Source: Cyprinodon diabolis (lineage: Eukaryota; Chordata; Actinopteri; Cyprinodontiformes; Cyprinodontidae). From it: a stretch of 64,000 nucleotides of DNA. The notes beneath the pieces are model-generated. The model saw only the letters and a list, made by a program, of their open reading frames with translations, was not told the DNA's origin and did no database searches. The stretch lies in NCBI GenBank assembly GCA_030533445.1, contig CM060070.1, positions 37,198,501 to 37,262,500 on the forward strand. Reading direction: 5' to 3'. Numbering within the stretch: the stretch's first letter is position 1; each line of letters begins with the position of its first letter. Shown here piece after piece: positions 1-11,976 of this stretch. The position numbers were made by a program, and so were the translations under genes.

Positions 1-155
1 CTGGGTCACAAGGGGTGCTGGTGCCTATCTCCAGCTGTCTACGGGCGAGAGGCGGTTGCCAGCCCACCGCAGGGCAACACAGAGACAAAAAAGAACAAAC
101 AACCATTCGCACACACTCACACCTAAGGAGAATTTAGAGAAGTCACTTAACCTAA
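1..155 (-). repeat. SINE-like dispersed repeat, partial copy cut by the window edge
   Basis: The reverse complement carries the same modules as the copy at 53018-53335: TTGCCCTG, then CGCCTCTCGCCCGTAGACAG, then GGCACCAGCACCCC. The reversed CTCTAAATTCTCC segment near 130-140 also corresponds to the CTGAATTCTCCTTAGAATGG module of that copy. Only the 3' part lies in the window. It is an abundant fish repeat type and carries no function for the host gene that can be seen. Confidence 0.7.
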
Positions 156-1513
156 TGCTACATTCACACCGCAAGCAGCAGGTGCAGCAAAAACCTGTGT
201 GCTGCTTCATTTTCGATGCTTGTACAAGTTCAGTTCTGATGCACAGCTGAAGCATCTTTGTTGCTCTGGTTGGGCGTTGGAAAGTGGGTCTGATGCACGT
301 TGGTAGAGCTACCCTATCCCCTTTAGGGATAAGTGTGAAGGAAGATTGATGGAAGGGTGAGTTTTACAAATTGCTTTCTTTTCAAACTGTGTTTCAAAGA
401 GAACATTCACTTTAAGCACAATACACTCACTAAAATTTTTTTATAATGTCCATGTTTGCCAATAGAAATGCATTATAGACCCTCACTCAGGAGGGAAGTC
501 GCCCCCAGAAGTGAAGAGAAGGAGATCTGAAAAGAATGCATTTCGTAAAGGAAGAGAAATAAAAAAGAAATTTGAAAAAAATGTTATGAAAGAAAAATAA
601 AAAAATAATAAAATATAAGGAGAAACAATGAAAAATGTGTTCTGATAAATCAGTTAAGTTACTCTCCAAACTTAATTTTGATTAAGAAGTTTTTCAAAAT
701 TTCCTTTGACAAAACTTCTTGTGACAATAATAGAAAAAAATTCCCTCAGTAAAGTTACCCTTATCTGGTTTCTATGGTTTTTATGTTCAGCTATAGTTCA
801 TCAGCCGTGCTGCTAATCTCCAAGGCCTTGTAGACGGATTCTGAAATGCGTACACGGATCCCGTGATGAAGGAAGCTCTTTGACTTATCATTAAACTATT
901 CAGCCTCCTCTGAGCTTGCTTTAAAACAGTCTGTTTCATCCACGTTCTCTTTAACCGGTTCGGAAATGTTCATCTCAGGAGGAGTTGTTCGAAGCAGGCC
1001 TGCTGTTCTTGGTTTTAGTGGGAACGCATCCCCTGCTGCCGGGGCCAACTTTGCAGTCAGCCCCAGCCAAAGATTACAGTAAGACTGTCAGGAGTCCTCA
1101 ATATGAACTCATAATCTGTTTTAAGTTCTCCTGCTTGGCGCTGAAATAATGGAACAAGGTGAACGGATGGAATAAGATGATTGGAAAAGCCTTGTGGCTG
1201 ACAGTTTGAGCGTAGAGCTCCTTCCTGAGTGTCTTCAGACGTCTTTGTTACTCGGAGTCGTTCATGTTCAGCTTCCTTTATACTGTAGTCATTCTCACCT
1301 ACACGTCATGTTTATTCTTTGTTTACTGTGATTTCACCTTTTGGTTTGGTTGTTGTCGTTGACGAAGAGCTGTGCTGACATGTCCCTCACTCCCTGCTGC
1401 ACATCTGCCTCAAAGATAACCCTTAAAGCCTCTCTCTCTCTCTATGCTCATGTTCTGGTTGCCACAGCGGAACGTTTGAAAGTGACACCCGTGCATTTCT
1501 CCTGTCTCCTCAG
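156..1513 (+). other. Intron or upstream DNA left of exon A, no gene seen
   Basis: AT-rich DNA with no supported exon. It contains an A-rich dispersed repeat (468-760, listed separately), a short CTCTCTCT run near 1431-1443, and the polypyrimidine tract and acceptor of exon A (1495-1513). I looked for the missing upstream exon (expected to end in an ...R codon before P-G) and found no convincing candidate. Confidence 0.5.
468..760 (+). repeat. Diverged dispersed repeat, partner of 57821-58110
   Basis: Several blocks occur in the same order and orientation at 57821-58110: ATGCATTATAGACCCTCA here versus TGCATTTTAGAGACCCCA there, then a purine-rich AGAGAA region, then TTCTGATAAATCAGTTAAGT versus ATCTGATAAAACAGCCAAGT. 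Both end with AAGAAG..TTTTCAAA-like motifs. Divergence is high, so these are old copies. The family is not recognised. Confidence 0.45.
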
Positions 1514-1605
1514 CCCGGCACTCTCAATCAGGCCATCAAAGACGTTGAAGCTCTGGTGAAAAAAGAGGAAGACGGCAACGTTCACGGCGTCTGGCTGATA
1601 GCAGA
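1514..1605 (+). CDS. tprg1l: TPRG1/TPRG1L family protein, internal exon A
   Basis: The 92-nt exon is read from a phase-0 start as PGTLNQAIKDVEALVKKEED, then GNVHGVWLIA plus two bases of the next codon. It is preceded by a pyrimidine-rich tract ending in CTCCTCAG (AG at 1512-1513) and followed by a consensus donor GTGAGT at 1606. The split codon GA|G joins exactly to the next exon to restore [11 protein letters not shown], the most conserved block of the family. This confirms phase 2. It matches the segment after the (F)RPG motif in TPRG1L, with its Q-A-(I/V) and EDG...GVWL pattern. The preceding exon, which should carry the start and the variable N-terminus, is outside the window. Confidence 0.88.
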
Positions 1606-2373
1606 GTGAGTTCACAGTCATGCGTGTGTCCCCTTCATATCAGCATGGGCGGAATGTGATATAAGCCAGGGATATAGTTTTAGAAAAACACCAAAAAGAA
1701 CAGGAGAGCAGTTATTCCTGCAACTATAGAAAATGCATTTCTTTATGTGCTTTTTTACCTTAGTATAAATATTCCCTAAAATAGGTACTAACATCAATTA
1801 TTCAAAGGGTCGGATTAATGATTGGGTGTTATTATGTATATTTCATGCTCATTCCACCTTTAAATGTATGCAGTTATAATGTAATGTGATAAATAATTCA
1901 ACATACTGTTGACTATTTCTAGCTCAGCAGTAAAAATGTTCTTTAATTTTAAGACCATTAGTAGCGTGCTGTTAGGGATGCTCCGATCCACGTTTTCCCC
2001 CTTCCAACCCGATTCTGATACTTGAATTTAGATATCTAGCGATCCTGATACTTTTTTGATACCAGAGCTGTTTGCTTTGATGTTCTCATCATTACTGTTA
2101 AGGCTGTCATAAATTCTTCTCTACAAATAAGTGTGAGATGTAAGAATCTACAAGTATAAATCCCAAAGTGCAGCACGAGGGGACTATAAGGTCAGAAGGA
2201 AGTCATAAAAACATTACTTTTTTGCAGCATAACCAGCTAAATTAAAATATACAGTGAAATTAGGCTAAAATGCTGAATTTTAATGAGCTTTGGAAACTGT
2301 GTTTTTAAACACTTTTACCACCTTATTGTTGCATGTGAGAAAAGCGTTGTCAACCGTGCATCTTTTACACTTA
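1606..2373 (+). other. Intron 1, first part, with a hAT-like MITE fragment near 1975
   Basis: This follows the exon A donor GTGAGT. The stretch TTAGGGATGCTCCGATCC at about 1973-1990, followed by repeated GATAC motifs to about 2070, resembles one end of the hAT-type MITE seen complete at 39579-40262 (TAGGGATGCACGATAT). No matching second end is seen, so it is called a fragment. The rest is AT-rich and unremarkable. Confidence 0.45.
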
Positions 2374-2948
2374 GGCTACGTTCACACTGCAGCCTGAAGT
2401 GACCGGAATCAGATTTTTTTGCCCATATGCGACCTGGATCTGATCTTTTCATGGCAGTCTGAAAAACATAGATCCGTTTTTTTTCCAATGCGACCCAGGC
2501 CACTCGGCTATGTGGTTCTGAATCCGATACGAATCCGATCTTTTCAAATGTGACCTGTGTCTGAACGGGCAGGTCGGATTCATCTGACCTGAAAGTCATT
2601 AATACCCGACAAAGGTCACTATTCTGGGTCTTGCTACACAGAAGCGGCAAGAAAAACAACAACCATGGCAGATGATGATGTGGGGAGCAGTATTTATGTT
2701 TAACCATATTGAAAAAATTTTGTTTTTATGGTTTTAAAAGACCTTTAGATGCACGTCCGCACTAACATCCATGTTTGCTTCCGGAAAAAAAAGAGCATGC
2801 TGGCCTGAGACGTCATTGCGTCCACTACTGTGCATGCAGGACACTTACGTGGTATGACTGCAGTTCACACAGGAGATCACATATAAGTCGCATATATTTG
2901 GAAATATGAACGGCAACGCAAAAAAATCTGATTTCACAAAAAGTAGCC
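2374..2948 (+). mobile_element. Non-autonomous DNA transposon (MITE) with GGCTACGTTCAC ends
   Basis: The 575-bp element begins GGCTACGTTCACACTGCAG and ends with GTAGCC. A related element at 41145-41704 carries the same internal blocks (GCCCATATGCGACCTGGATC, GATACGAATCCGATCTTTTC-like) in inverted orientation and has GGCTACG and CGTAGCC ends. No transposase is encoded. Target duplication is unclear: TTA before and TAA after are inverted, not direct. The 130-aa open frame on the - strand through this element has no family resemblance and is treated as chance. Confidence 0.7.
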
Positions 2949-3781
2949 TAAGTCATCGACTCAGACTCACTCTGAGCACGTGCTGGTAGGCAAACACATG
3001 TGCTACGGCCCCGCCATCGACAGGGAGCCTCCTTTGAGTCAAGTATTCCCCTTCAGAAGGACTCTCAAATGGCTGGTCTGTGGAGAATGTTCTGAGTTTG
3101 TTTTGTTTATTTCTACCCTGATAAAATGCAGCATCACTTCTGTGTCGGTGCGTAACCACGGCTACAGGACCACAGATTTTTTTTCCTACACGTTAACATC
3201 CCAAAATGAATTTTTGAAACCTGAACAAAGAAATGGAGTCCAGAAAGATTGGACGCCTGAAATAGAAATTCTGCACCGGAGTGGTGGTGGTAAAACCTGA
3301 ATCATTTCATGTTTCGTCATCATTTAATAACATCGATTTCCTCCAGTTTTCCGCCTTTATTAGTGTTTGTTTTCTCTCCCTCTCTTGAATTGTTTCCCAC
3401 AGAAATATAAGAGCCCTTGCATAAAGGTAAGCCTGTCATTATTCTAATAGAAGCTGTTATTCCAAGTAATTGTCGTAGATTTCCGGTTGCAATTACCAGC
3501 TCCCTGAACAAGCTCGAGGGAAGCTGTTTAGGGCAGCTATGTATAATATTTTCAATCTAGCTTCAATGCCTTCACTAGTTTTCCCCGCCAAGTTCTATCA
3601 TTATCCTCATATGTAGTTATAATTAAATAAAATCTTAATGTTTATCCACAGGTGCTTGTTAAAAAAATATATACCTGTGTAATTTGAGACAAGCTTTGAT
3701 TCAAAGGGGCTTTTATTATTCCTATATATACAAATAAATATATGAATATGTTGAGATCATTATATTGCATATAAAATTGAC
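2949..3781 (+). other. Intron 1 DNA, no gene seen
   Basis: No exon, repeat family or RNA gene recognised. Small open frames here lack splice context and family resemblance. Composition is mixed, becoming AT-rich from about 3600 up to the LINE insertion. Confidence 0.4.
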
Positions 3782-3793
3782 ATGTTGAATAAA

Positions 3794-4486
3794 TGTTGCC
3801 TCCAAATCCGAGGCCATGGTCTTGAGCCGGAAAAGGGTAGAGTGCCTTCTCCGGGTCAGGGGGGGGGTGTCCTGATCCAAGTGGAAGAGTTTAAGTATCT
3901 CGGGATCTTGTTCACGAATGAGGGAAGAAGGGAGCGGGAGATCGACAGGCGGATTGGCGCAGCGTCTGCCGTGAAGCGGGCGCTGTACCGGTCCGTCGTG
4001 GTGAAGAGAGAGCTGAGTCAAAAAGCGAAGCTCTCGATTTACCGGTCGATCTACGTTCCTACCCTCATCTATGGTCATGAACTCTGGGTCATGACCGAAA
4101 GAACGAGATCGCGGATACAAGCGGCCGAAATGGGTTTCCTCCGTAGGGTGGCTGGGCTCTCCCTTAGAGATAGGGTGAGAAGCTTGGTCATCCGGGAGGG
4201 ACTCGGAGTAGAGCCGCTGCTCCTCCACGTCAAGAGGAGCCAGTTGAGGTGGCTCGGGCATCTGGTTAGCATGCCTCCTGGACGCCTCCCTGGTGAGGTG
4301 TTCCAGGCACGTCCCACCGGGAGAAGGCCCCGGGGAAGACCCAGGACACGCTGGAGAGACTATGTTTCTCGGCTGGCCTGGGAACGCCTTGGGGTTCCTC
4401 CTGAGGGGCTAGAAGAAGTGGCTGGGGAGAGGGAAGTATGGGCCTCCCTTCTTTGGCTGCTGCCCCCGCGACACGACCCCGGATAA
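3794..4486 (+). pseudogene. LINE reverse transcriptase C-terminal fragment
   Basis: An open frame of about 230 codons (the ATG at 3782 lies in the flanking target duplication, so it is not the native start) reads through EEFKYLGILFTNEGR, EIDRRIGAASAVKRALYRSV, IYVPTLIYGHELWVM, RIQAAEMGFLRRVAG and RRPRGRPRTRWRDYVSRLAW. This is the thumb and post-RT region of a non-LTR reverse transcriptase. The FKYLG motif and YG.E.W(V/I)MTER segment are diagnostic of this fish LINE type. The catalytic FADD box and the endonuclease are absent because the copy is 5'-truncated, so it cannot be autonomous. The frame has no stop, which suggests a fairly recent insertion. Confidence 0.8.
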
Positions 4487-4512
4487 GCGGAGGAAGATGA
4501 ATGGATGGATGG
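3794..4512 (+). mobile_element. 5'-truncated LINE (non-LTR retrotransposon) insertion with 12-bp target duplication
   Basis: The insertion is bounded by perfect direct repeats ATGTTGAATAAA at 3782-3793 and 4513-4524. It ends in a short (ATGG)n tail right after GCGGAGGAAGATGA, as expected for target-primed reverse transcription. It carries only the last part of the ORF2 frame, plus a very short 3' end. The clade is uncertain; the sequence matches a very common fish LINE type that I would place near the L2/Rex1/RTEX groups from memory. Confidence 0.85.
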
Positions 4513-4524
4513 ATGTTGAATAAA

Positions 4525-6306
4525 AACAGAATTAAAGCTTTTCTTGTGTGTAATAATAAATGTGTAGGTGTTAGAGATCTGCTGATGCAGGTTTGTTAAG
4601 GCTGATGCTGACATCAGTTATTTGGCATCAGTCTGACCGGTCCACGATACGTGCTTCCAATATTTTTAGGCTGATTATTGAAGTGATATAACTTTTTCTT
4701 ACTCTATTCACACGATAAACAGGAGGCCAAGGGACTTTTCAGTGTTCACCGAAAAAAAAGCATATTGGCTATGAATCCTTTACAGAAAGCGCTGTGAATA
4801 CTTGCACTGCCCAACAATTTCTGATGCTTTTGTAAATACATGAATTAAAAGAAGTCTACTGCTGCTTGCTGTTTTTTCTCTTCATTTTTTCCTCCTGTCT
4901 TTCCAACTCCTGTTGCACCTGAATTTTTGCAACACCATGATCCACAATGCTCATGCCTAGTCAATGTCAAGTTATTTGATTAGTACAGTCAAACCTCCCC
5001 GCCCACACCTATCCTATGATGCCTCAGCTGTGCAATGAACTGTCTTCTTCGGCCCCTGGCTGCCAGCTGCAATCATGAGTGGTTTGCTGGGAGAGGGCCA
5101 CACATGCTCGGCTCAGTGGGCCGTAAGAAAAAGAGCCACTCTGAGGGAATCCATGCCACCATGAATTAACTCGGCTGTAAGGTAGCGTCTGTATGTGTCT
5201 GTGTGAATAATTAAAAGAGAAAAAGATTGAGAAATCAACCTTTTTAATTACTTTTAATTAATGGAAGTTTTTCTGGACACTCGATATGAGCTTCTGCTAA
5301 ACTGACTGTCCCAGTTCTGTTTGTTTTTCTTTTTCTGCTTTTGTCAGTAAACTTTTCAGGGATTTTGAAAGGCTTGCATGCATATTGTATAATGTTTGCC
5401 GAGGGCACTTTTAGAAATTGTGAAACTTTTACAGTACATAATTGAATAGCTTTGGAAAACATGTTTTTTGTGTCTGAGAACTCAAAATAACCTCCTACTG
5501 AGTTTTTACATCAAAACTGAACGATTTGACAAAGGAATTGTGACCAATTTGGGATGTTTTTGTGCTTTTTGCACAATTAATTCTTTGCAGGGCTACTTTT
5601 CTTTTTCATGAACTAAAGAATGTAGTGTAGTTAAAGGCAAAGATGTCAATTCACAGTATATTATTGATTAAAGACACCTCTCTCTCTCTATATATATATT
5701 TTTTTGTTTTTTTGTATCAGGATTTTATATTATTAATGAATCGTTTCATTATTGGTTTAAATAAGTTAAACACACATCCGATTCCACATGCAGAAAGTAC
5801 TTTTTTTCTCTTTTTTTAATGAACAAAAACTAGATTTTTTAAAAATTAGATTTGCATGTTTTCCCTCTAATTATGGAGAGGTCAAACATTTCTACCTTAT
5901 TTGCACGTCCACTGTTCAGTCCACATATTAAAATCACAATATTTTTTTATTTTAAAAATGTTTTTTGCACGTTTCTGCTGCAAATAAGTATTTTAACACC
6001 TTCCAATTAGCAAAAGTTCTGTCACCAAGTTAATATCTTCCTTCAAACTTTCCCATCATGATGATGTTGCAGCTTTATGACCGATAGAATATCTTATATA
6101 AGTATTCGCAGCCTTTGCTTAAAGGTCTCGTATAATCTTTTTTCAAGCATTTTAAAATCAATTATCAGTGGATGAAATGAGAATTAATAATTCTTTTTAA
6201 AATGCAGAAGACCTTTAAGCGAAGCCGGCTTTCCTATCTGGCTGCTGCCTATTTTGTGATGTCGGTGTATCCCGCCACTTGTAAAGTCTGAGACAGTGAC
6301 TGTGTA
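4525..6306 (+). other. Intron 1 DNA, no gene seen
   Basis: AT-rich intron. It holds a short (CT)n(TA)n simple repeat near 5680-5700 and many poly-T runs. The 72-codon open frame near 5244-5462 has no recognisable family or splice context. No transposon with visible ends was recognised. Confidence 0.4.
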
Positions 6307-7827
6307 CAGTCATGGCCAAAAGTATTGAGAATGACACAAATATTATATTTTCACATGATCTGCTGCCCTCTGGTTTTCATGTGTGTATGTCAGATGTTGT
6401 CATCACATACAGAAATACAATTGCAATCATATTATGAGTAACAAAAGCTTTTAATGACAGAATGAGTTAATGCACCTCTGCAATTCTCCCTGGCATGCTC
6501 TCAATCAACTTCTGGACCAAATCCTGACTGACAGCAGTCCATTCTGCACAATCAATGCTTGCTATTTGTCAGAATTCCTAGGTTTTTGTTTGTCCAACTG
6601 TCTCTTGATGATTGACCACAAGTTTTCAATGGGATTAAGATCATTGGAGTTTCCAGGCCATGGACCCAAAATCTCTGTTTTGTTCCCTGAGCCAGTTAGA
6701 CATCACCTTTGCTTTATGGCAAGGTGCTCCATCATGCTGGAAAAGGCATTGTTCATCACCAAACTGCTCTTGGACAGTTGGGAGAAGTTGCTCTTGGAGG
6801 ACATTCTGGTACCATTCTTTATTCATGGCTGTGTTTTTTGGGTAAGACTGTGAGAGAGCCGACTCCCTTGGCTAAGAAGCAACTCCACACATGAATGGTT
6901 TCAGGAAGCTTTACAGTTGGCATGAGACCAGACTGGTGGTAGCGCTCACCTCGTCTGCTTCGAACAAGCTGTTTTCCAGATGTCCCAAACAATCAGAAAG
7001 GGGATTGATCAGAGAAAATGAATTTACCCCAGTCCTCAGCAGTCCACTCCCTGTACCTTTTGCAGAATATCAGTCTGTGTCTGATGTTTTTCCTGGAGAG
7101 AAGTGGCTTCTTTGCTGCCCTCCTTGAGACCAGGCCTTGCTCCAAGAGTCTCCGCCTCACAGTGCGTGCAGATGCACTCACACCTGCCTGCTACCATTCC
7201 TGAGCAAGCTCTGCACTGCTGGTATCCTGATCCCGCAGCTGAAACACTTTTAAGAGACGGTCCTGGCGCTTGCTGGTCTTTCTTGGGCGCCCTGGAGCCT
7301 TTTTGGCAACAATGGAACCTCTCTCCTTGAAGTTCTTGATGAGGCAATAGATTGTTGACTGAGGTACAATCTTTCTAGCCGCGATTCTCTTTCCTGTTAG
7401 GCCATTTTTGTGCAGTGCAATGATGACTGCACTTGTTTCTTTAGAGATAACCATGGTTCACAGAAGAGAAACAATGATGCCAAGCACCAGCCTCTTTTTA
7501 AAGTGTCCAGTGGTGTCATTCTTACTTAATCATGACAGAATAATCTCCAGCCCTGTCCTCATCACCACCCACACCTGTGTTAATGGAGCAATCACTGAAA
7601 CCATGTTAGCTGGTCCTTTTAAGACAGGGCTGCAATGACGCTGAAATATGTTTTGGGGGATAAAGTTCATTTTCTAAGCAAATATTGACTTTACAATTAA
7701 TTGCTGGTACACTGATCACTCTTTATAACATTCTGGAGTATATGCATATTGCCGTTATAAAAACTGAAGCAGTAGACTTTGTAAATATTAACATTTGAAT
7801 CATTCTCAAAACTTTTGGCCATAACTG
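6307..7827 (-). mobile_element. Tc1/mariner transposon, degenerate copy
   Basis: The element is flanked by TA dinucleotides (6305-6306, 7828-7829). It starts CAGTCATGGCCAAAAGTATT and ends with AATCATTCTCAAAACTTTTGGCCATAACTG, so it has imperfect inverted ends sharing TGGCCAAAAGT and TTGAGAATGA. Length is 1521 bp. The transposase lies on the - strand and is broken (see next entry). TA duplication and inverted ends are the Tc1 hallmarks. Confidence 0.88.
6470..7454 (-). pseudogene. Tc1-like transposase, frameshifted remnant
   Basis: Read on the - strand, the transposase appears in separate frames. The N-terminal helix-turn-helix part (7191-7454) starts M-V-I-S-K-E-T-S-A-V-I-I and includes the GRPRK hook. 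The middle part (6993-7181) includes EWTAEDWGKFIFSDQS with the first catalytic Asp. The part near 6641-6826 has CLFQHDGAPCHKA with the second Asp. A C-terminal block with NDLNPIENLW carries the Glu, and a terminal SMPGRIAE block lies near 6480. Frame changes between these parts, and a missing continuous ORF, show it is dead. The D and E residues themselves survive, so decay was by indels. No coding role is expected. Confidence 0.85.
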
Positions 7828-8004
7828 TAGATTAACCGCTAAAAGAGCCACTTTGTCTTAACTTTGAGCTGTAATCATCACACGAGAGCTATAGTTAAAC
7901 TGACAACGCCCACGTTCATGGCAGTTGGATATTGTAATACATTGGGTAAAAGTGAAAAAAAATTGTTATTTTACCTTTCCGATTCATGATTCCTCCACGA
8001 GTTT

Positions 8005-8330
8005 AGGGCTGGTTATACTCCCGCAGCAGTGTGTCGCAGTTAGCTTGTCGCAGGTATGGTGCAGACATTTTTGATTTATGTTCAATACTAAAGCATGTTC
8101 TGGGCTATGTTATTCCAAGCCACAACGCAAAAGGGGACAATCACAAACTAGCAGGTCTACATACGGCCGAGGCCACAAGGAAGTGGAGGCAAGTTTGTGC
8201 AACAATGGAGGGACATGAGGGCAAAAAAGAGCAGGGATCCAGGTGGAAAAAGTGTCCCAGCATTCTTGCTCACCTCGCTCTTCCAGCTGGTCCAACTTCA
8301 CAAGTCTTTTTCCACAATGGCGGTCATACA
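8005..8330 (+). repeat. MITE-like element, left ~320 bp shared with 33180-33498
   Basis: It begins TTAGGGCTGGTTATACTCCC. The next ~300 bp (GTGTGTCGCAGTTAGCTTGT, CTATGTTATTCCA.GCCACAACGC, ACGGCCGAGGC, GGAGGGACATGAGGG, GGATCCAGGTGGAAAA, AGCTGGTCCA) match the reverse complement of 33180-33498 at roughly 75-80 percent by eye. The two copies diverge after the TTCACAAGTC/TTCACGAGTC motif. The AGGGCTGGTTATAC end looks like a DNA-transposon terminus. The opposite end is not clear for this copy; it may extend to about 8690, where CACTGTGACGTCACC and GGTGGCAGTAG occur. Confidence 0.6.
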
Positions 8331-8699
8331 AACAAAACAAGCCGGTAAGGTGCCAAACAGGAAATACGCATAGACTAGAGCAGATGTAGATTTGACTAAT
8401 CAGAGGTCTGCGGTCACCTACAATTTCGAAGAGTTGCACCAGAGTGTCTGCAGAAGGGGGGGGCACATTTGCATTCATTGCGTCCCAACTTGAAGAAGGG
8501 AGGATTTGTCATGAAACTTCTGGCCAGAGAAAAAAACATGTCATTAATCTGTTACTCTCTGCTTCGCATAGTGCACTGGTCATCACCATCATGGATAATA
8601 GCGCGTTGTGACAAGCACCAGATACAGTACAGGGACTTGCCCAACAGCCGATACCGCACTGTGACGTCACCAGTAGGTGGCAGTAGTGCTCTTTGACAA

Positions 8700-9995
<1,296 letters not shown>

Positions 9996-10115
9996 TAAGT
10001 CCCTCCTCTCATACAACTGCATAGTTTATATATTCAGGGCTATAAGATTTTGATCGAACGTTTGATTTCCTCATTTTGTTTGTTCTAGTGTTATGACTTA
10101 CATTTAGCAATTTTA

Positions 10116-10845
10116 TACCCCATTTACACTACCCTTGAAAAATCAATCCATGCCGAGACCGGTCCGAGCTTAGATCAGTTAACCAGGCCGAGCTCGGTTC
10201 TGACGACCGTTTACACATCACGCTATCTCGGTTCCTCGACTCCTCGCCTCCTAGTGACCACCTGCGGTATTACTGCCAGTATTGAAGGAGGAAATCAAGC
10301 TGTTGGTGGCGGTAATGCACCAAAAGTTGTTGGCCAACCGCCATAAAACACAAGAAGAACAAGAAGAAGGAAGGAATCAAGCAAATGAAAATGGCGGCGC
10401 CCGTCACATTCAGAAAGTTATGCTTGATTATTATTACTGTACTTCGGTGTTTGCGGAGGGTCAGGCGAAGACGGCAACCATTATTTAAAATGTTGCATGG
10501 AGAAGATTTCGATTGTTGTTTATAGTTGTTCTTCTTCTGTTTTGTGTTGGTTGGCAAGCAACTTCCGGAGGGGCATTACCGCCAACTACTGGAATGGAGT
10601 GTGAATCGGGATGTGCAGCCAGATGTAGATGACGCGTTCTGCTCATGCGCTCTTGTTATCAGAGAACCGAGCTAGGGAAAAACCGAGCCGAGCCCACCTC
10701 TGAACTGGTCTGCAGTTAGCGCGGTCCGGTTGTGTCTAGCTCGGTTCAGTTCAGTTTGCTTTCCATTTACACATGATAAATTATCTCAGTTACTGAGCTC
10801 GGACCTGTCTCGGCGCGGTTTTTCACGGGTAGTGTAAATGGGGTA
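10116..10845 (+). mobile_element. Harbinger-like MITE with TACCCCATTTACACTACCC ends and TTA duplication
   Basis: A 730-bp element with good inverted ends: TACCCCATTTACACTACCC at the left and the complement GGGTAGTGTAAATGGGGTA at the right. It is flanked by direct TTA at 10113-10115 and 10846-10848. A TWA three-base duplication is typical of PIF/Harbinger. It encodes no transposase. Internally it contains a second foldback (10303-10371 against 10525-10597, GGCGGTAATGC... / ...GCATTACCGCC). That may be an older element nested inside. Confidence 0.8.
10303..10597. repeat. Internal foldback within the Harbinger-like MITE
   Basis: The left arm (TTGGTGGCGGTAATGCACC ... TTGGCCAACCGCCATAAAAC ... AAGAAGAACAAG) is the imperfect reverse complement of the right arm (GTTCTTCTTCTGTTTTGTG ... 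TTGGTTGGCAAGCAACTTCC ... GGGGCATTACCGCCAACTAC). The arms are about 65-70 bp with ~150 bp between. The GGCGGTAATGCACC...AAGAAG motif is common in fish repeats. It is either part of the MITE's own structure or a separate nested element. Confidence 0.65.
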
Positions 10846-10848
10846 TTA

Positions 10849-11657
10849 GTCTTTTGTATGTGGTTTGTCACAAGACCATTATTTAAAACTCGATATCGAT
10901 ACCCAGAAAAATATCAGATGCTGTGAATAAAAGATGCCAAAATATTAAAAGCATAAAGAAATATTCATCAATTTGAAAAGCTGACCTTTTTCAATGCCAA
11001 AATTTAACATTCTTTAACAGATTCACAGATTGTATTAGTCAGATAAGTGTGCTAATAAATGCTACAAATGTATTTTTAAAAATATTTTTAGGTAATTTTT
11101 AGGTATTATTATTTTAATTTGCATATAATCTAGAAATCTTGAATTAACAATAGCAACAATATTTAAATCACATGCATTTAGTATTGATGCAATGCCACAT
11201 TAGTATTGTATCCAGATATATTGAGTATTGATCAAACTTACACTCATGATGTATGCCTTTATCTCTCCTAAGGATCCTGAAAATTTGTCCCTCAGCCCTC
11301 GAGTTTTACACTTCTACTATAAAACATAAATGTTTTGTGTAAAAACAAAAACCTGGTCATGCTGCTCTCTCTCTCTGTAGCTTCCATCTTGAGTTATTAT
11401 TAACTTCAGTTCGTTGTAGAATTGCTTTTATTCAGCAACACTGGAGAAGGACATCAGGACAATTTGTCCATGAACTGAAGGAGGAAAGTAGCCCAAAACA
11501 CAGACTCTGTGTCCCCTGGGGTTCCTTACACCAAAAATTTGTATTAACTGCAAATATACACTTAAGTTGGCTGTGATGTATTATAAATTAGGTCAAATTG
11601 GTTCGTGTTTAATTTAAGATGACACATTTCTCCATGATTAGATTTTTAGTTTATATA
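10849..11657 (+). other. Intron 2 DNA between two transposons, no gene seen
   Basis: AT-rich sequence. GATATCGATACCC and TATTG-rich stretches around 10890-11240 recall hAT-type MITE remnants (GATAC/CGATAT motifs) but no ends could be placed. The TA target of the next Tc1 element lies at 11656-11657. Confidence 0.35.
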
Positions 11658-11867
11658 CAGGTGCTGGTCATAAAATTAGAATATCATGAAAAAGTAGATT
11701 GATTTCAGTAATTCCATTTAAAAAGTGAAACTTGTATATTATATTCATACATTACATACAAACTCATATATTTCAGATGTTTATTTTGTTTAATTTTGAT
11801 GATTACAAATGACAACAAATGAAAATCTCAAATTCATCATATCAGAAAATTAGAATATTGTGAAAAG
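11658..11867 (+). repeat. Left IR/DR terminal repeat of the Tc1 element
   Basis: It starts CAGGTGCTGGTCATAAAATT. The outer transposase-binding-like motif AAATTAGAATATCATGAAAA lies at the tip, and the inner copy AAATTAGAATATTGTGAAAA is about 170 bp inside. The right-hand repeat (13062-13269) is its reverse complement with very few differences by eye. Confidence 0.88.
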
Positions 11868-11976
11868 GTTCAAAATTGATGGCCCCTGGTGCCACACTCT
11901 AATCAGCTAATTAACTCAAACCACCTGCAAAAGCCTTTAAATGGTCTTTCAGTCTAGTTCTATAGGCTACACAATC

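Noticed and set aside
1341..1559. 72-codon open frame running into exon A as a first exon
   Set aside because: Only the part after the AG at 1512-1513 is in the correct splice context, and this frame is not the one that continues into HWNNEKER. Upstream residues show no TPRG1-like N-terminus.
2315..2707. 130-codon - strand frame
   Set aside because: It lies within a MITE, and a related MITE at 41145 has a similar but broken frame. There is no known domain.
3722..4317. 179- and 80-codon - strand frames over the LINE fragment
   Set aside because: Antisense to the recognised reverse-transcriptase fragment; no independent similarity.
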